DNA from: JAVBPB01 sp031549965
Lineage (GTDB): Bacteria; Bacillota; Clostridia; Lachnospirales; Lachnospiraceae
Length of the DNA: 7,253 nucleotides
Assembly: GCA_031549965.1 (NCBI GenBank)
Contig: JAVBPB010000131.1
Span: forward strand, 1 to 7,253
Direction: 5' to 3'
Shown here: in pieces, positions 5,438-7,253 of the stretch
Layout: each line of letters starts with the position of its first letter
Numbering within the stretch: the first letter of the stretch is position 1
Translations under genes and position numbers: made by a program
The notes under the pieces: model-generated
The model's input: only the letters and a program-made list of their open reading frames with translations
The model's database searches: none
What the model was told of the DNA's origin: nothing

Positions 5438-6630
5438 AAATTTTGAATATCTGCTAACGAGATTTTTTTATTATCTCTAATTAAAAAGCAGTTATCCAAA
5501 GATTCTTTATATTTAATAAACCTCTTAACTATTACATCAACAAATTTTTCATCAAGTTCCATTAAAAATGCTTTTCTATTTATTTGATCAGAAGCGATTA
5601 AAGTTGAACCACTACCTCCAAATAAATCTAATACTTTATCATTTCTTCTTGATGAATTTGATATTGCTTTTCCTACAAGTTCTAACGGTTTCATTGTTGG
5701 ATGTAAATCGTTATTTTTAGGTTTGTTATATTCCCATATTGTATCTTGCGTTCTATCATCAATAAAATAATGAGCAGAGCCTTCTTTCCAACCATATAGG
5801 ATTGGTTCATGCCTCCAGTGATAATCTTGTCTTCCAAGTACTAATGCATTCTTGACCCATACCAAGCATTCTGCTAATTTGAAACCAGCTGTTTTATAAG
5901 CATTTCTAAAATTAAGTCCTTCAGTATCAGCATGACAAACATAAATTGCTCCGCCAGTTTTTATTGACTCAAACATATTTTTAAATGCATCCAATAAAAA
6001 AAGATAGAAGCTATTGTCCTCCATCTTATCATTTTTGATTTTACCAGCTGTACCTTCATAATCTACATTGTAAGGTGGATCGGTAAATATCATATCTGCT
6101 AGTTCATTATTCATTAACTTTTTAACATCATCATTTTTGGTCGAATCACCACACATTAATCGGTGTCCGTTTAATTCATAAACATCACCAAGTTGTGTAT
6201 ATGGAACAACAGGCATTTCTGCTCCAGGATCGAAATCATCATCAACTGCCTCTTTGTTATCTTCACCAACTAAATCCTCAAATCCAAACTGCAACATATC
6301 CATATTAATATTCGATAATTCTTGTTCTAATAACTCCATATTCCAAGTTGCTAGTTCAGCTGTTTTGTTATCAGCTAGTCTAAATGCTTTTATTTGTTCT
6401 TCATTTAAATCATCAGCAACTATACAAGGAACTTCTTTTAATCCAAGTTTGATACTTGCCTTCAATCTGGTATGACCTGCAATTATCACATTATTTTTAT
6501 CAATAACAATTGGAACCTTAAAACCAAACTCCTTTATTGAACTTGCGACTGCATCTACAGCCTCATCATTATTTCTTGGATTGTTTTCGTATTGGTGGAG
6601 ATTTTCCACTTTCATCATCAAAATATTCAT
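5428..6630 (-). CDS. ParB-like / N4-N6 DNA methyltransferase fusion
   Basis: A 400-residue two-domain protein. Residues 5-115 form a ParB/Srx-type domain (YENNPRNN, then VIIAGHTRLKAS around 48-60 in the position of the ParB nucleotide-binding box). Residues 145-375 form an SAM-dependent DNA methyltransferase with motif IV TDPPYNVDY (DPPY at 184-187), PTMKP (311-315) and motif I DLFGGSG (335-341). The order IV before I marks the beta class, which methylates adenine N6 or cytosine N4. The ParB domain may bind a nucleotide or help locate DNA. No cognate restriction gene is visible, so it is probably an orphan methylase protecting phage DNA or changing gene expression. ATG 6630 has AGGAGG nine bases upstream and is preferred over the TTG at 6657. 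It overlaps the HTH gene by 62 bases. MetK, encoded downstream, makes its methyl donor. Confidence 0.95.
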   Translation of the reverse strand: MNILMMKVENLHQYENNPRNNDEAVDAVASSIKEFGFKVPIVIDKNNVIIAGHTRLKASIKLGLKEVPCIVADDLNEEQIKAFRLADNKTAELATWNMELLEQELSNINMDMLQFGFEDLVGEDNKEAVDDDFDPGAEMPVVPYTQLGDVYELNGHRLMCGDSTKNDDVKKLMNNELADMIFTDPPYNVDYEGTAGKIKNDKMEDNSFYLFLLDAFKNMFESIKTGGAIYVCHADTEGLNFRNAYKTAGFKLAECLVWVKNALVLGRQDYHWRHEPILYGWKEGSAHYFIDDRTQDTIWEYNKPKNNDLHPTMKPLELVGKAISNSSRRNDKVLDLFGGSGSTLIASDQINRKAFLMELDEKFVDVIVKRFIKYKESLDNCFLIRDNKKISLADIQNFSL

Positions 6631-7090
6631 TGCTCCAAACCTCCTCATCATTCGCAATTTTCTTTTCCATTAAATCTATTTCTTCTTTATTTTCTTTATA
6701 TTTCCTTCCACCTTTTACAACAAGCATATATTTCAATGCTTGAAAATTAGGTGGTACTTCTTCAGTTCTTTTTGCAACTCTTTTTTTAGGTCTTCCATCA
6801 AATGTTTCAGCAATAGTATCAGTTTTGTTTATTACAACTTTCCCCATTGCTAACTCGTACATTTTATTTACAAGATTATCTATCATTTCATCATTACCGC
6901 TCGATAGTGCATCATTCACGTCTCGATGTTCTTGTTTCATAACAATCAATGTTTTTCTGCTCAAGCCTAATGATTTAGAGATTTCTTCTTGAGATAAACC
7001 TTTCTTTGTCATCTCTTTCATACTACTTAACTTTTTTGACAAGACACCATTTGCTTTCCAACTTTCGTAGTAATCTTTAGGTCTTGCCAT
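6569..7090 (-). CDS. HTH phage protein resembling terminase small subunit
   Basis: A 173-residue basic protein starting MARPKDYYESW, with a helix-turn-helix at about 33-54 (LSQEEISKSLGLSRKTL) and then a helical segment and an N-F-Q-A-L-K-Y-M-L region with KGGRKY. This layout (short aromatic start, resolvase-like HTH, EVPPNFQALKYML block) matches phage small-terminase-like proteins that recognise packaging sites. A phage transcription regulator is the alternative. ATG 7090 has an ideal ribosome binding site, GGAGGTGAT (7094-7102). The acidic then basic C-terminal tail is encoded in DNA shared with the start of the methyltransferase gene. It is the first gene after the terminator at 7171-7204. 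No large terminase follows directly, which is unusual if this is the true small subunit. Confidence 0.75.
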   Translation of the reverse strand: MARPKDYYESWKANGVLSKKLSSMKEMTKKGLSQEEISKSLGLSRKTLIVMKQEHRDVNDALSSGNDEMIDNLVNKMYELAMGKVVINKTDTIAETFDGRPKKRVAKRTEEVPPNFQALKYMLVVKGGRKYKENKEEIDLMEKKIANDEEVWSNEYFDDESGKSPPIRKQSKK

Positions 7091-7120
7091 ATCATCACCT
7101 CCGAAGCAGACCGATTGTGT

Positions 7121-7162
7121 AATCTGTGTAGTCTTAATTTTTTTAGTGTGACTCTACAGATT
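7121..7162. repeat. 13-bp imperfect inverted repeat upstream of the HTH gene
   Basis: AATCTGTGTAGTC (7121-7133) is the inverted partner of GACTCTACAGATT (7150-7162), with 11 of 13 positions complementary and a 16-base spacer containing a run of seven T residues. It sits between the upstream terminator and the ribosome binding site of the HTH gene, where an operator or activator site would be expected. A small-terminase-type protein could also bind here. No convincing -35/-10 pair is visible around it. Confidence 0.5.
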
Positions 7163-7170
7163 TCTGCAAG

Positions 7171-7204
7171 AAAAAAAGGAACCAGTTTTTACACTAATTC
7201 CTTT
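7171..7204 (-). terminator. Strong intrinsic terminator upstream of the HTH gene
   Basis: On the minus strand AAAGGAATTAGT pairs with ACTGGTTCCTTT (12 pairs, two of them G-U) around the six-base loop GTAAAA, and the transcript runs on into T residues. It ends the operon upstream of the window and separates it from the HTH gene 80 bases further on. Confidence 0.85.
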
Positions 7205-7209
7205 AAGTC

Positions 7210-7253
7210 CTAAGGTTTAGACCTAGATATCCACGATACTAAAATTGTATCAT
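7210..7253 (-). CDS. Possible 3' end of an upstream gene (partial)
   Basis: One minus-strand frame is open from the window edge for 13 codons to a TAG at 7210-7212, ending ISRSKP. The other two frames have stops earlier in this stretch. A gene end six bases before a terminator would be a natural arrangement, but 13 open codons can occur by chance and the product cannot be named. Confidence 0.3.
   Translation of the reverse strand, partial: DTILVSWISRSKP

Noticed and set aside
6631..6657. TTG 6657 as start of the methyltransferase
   Set aside because: ATG 6630 has AGGAGG at nine bases, and the extra residues (MRMMRRFGA) fall outside the ParB domain.
6254..6743. Two plus-strand reading frames (6254-6475 and 6537-6743)
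   Set aside because: Both are opposite well-supported methyltransferase and HTH coding sequence, rich in Ser/Phe as expected for antisense frames, and lack start signals.
7205..7253. Possible tRNA or other RNA gene at the right edge
   Set aside because: TAGGT-CTAA-ACCTTA can form a tiny hairpin, but there is no cloverleaf, T-loop or CCA-like end.
1..7253. Mollicute genetic code (TGA as Trp)
   Set aside because: Genes translate cleanly under the standard code and the 78-residue gene ends in TGA exactly where the next gene overlaps.

Overview
The window is AT-rich, uses the standard bacterial code, and every supported gene lies on the minus strand, so transcription runs from base 7253 towards base 1. 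Low G+C, strong AGGAGG-type ribosome binding sites, overlapping short genes and phage-type proteins point to a prophage or phage in a Firmicutes host (Bacilli, Erysipelotrichia or Clostridia). I cannot name the genus.

In transcription order, the right edge holds the possible tail of an upstream gene and a strong terminator (7171-7204). A 13-bp imperfect inverted repeat follows, then a helix-turn-helix protein resembling a small terminase subunit. It overlaps a ParB-like/DNA methyltransferase fusion. A papain-like small protein comes next, possibly behind a 20-residue leader ORF, and then a hairpin-rich non-coding stretch. Three short overlapping genes follow; the first two look like a tandem duplication, and the first (57 codons) is easily missed. 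A hairpin terminator overlapping the stop of the third gene separates them from a complete phage-type S-adenosylmethionine synthetase (MetK). MetK overlaps a small phage HNH nuclease of the packaging-region type.

The left third (about 83-2640) differs in character. It holds a Hanks-type protein kinase with every catalytic motif intact, flanked by helical regions, and a 279-residue protein with a C-terminal McrA-type HNH domain. A perfect -10 box lies at its upstream end and an intrinsic terminator at its downstream end. This looks like a self-contained cargo cassette inserted into the phage packaging region. An anti-phage defence role is my best guess, but it is inference.

Three intergenic sites (28-82, 4753-4790, 5381-5437) share one layout: a CTTG-box, 21 bases, then a GAGTGAT/AT-rich box shortly before a ribosome binding site. 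They are best read as a repeated phage promoter or operator that restarts transcription of each gene block. The last one faces a gene beginning just beyond base 1.

Methyltransferase and MetK probably work together: MetK makes the methyl donor and the fusion protein modifies phage or host DNA. The HTH protein, HNH protein and whatever follows base 1 are probably packaging genes.
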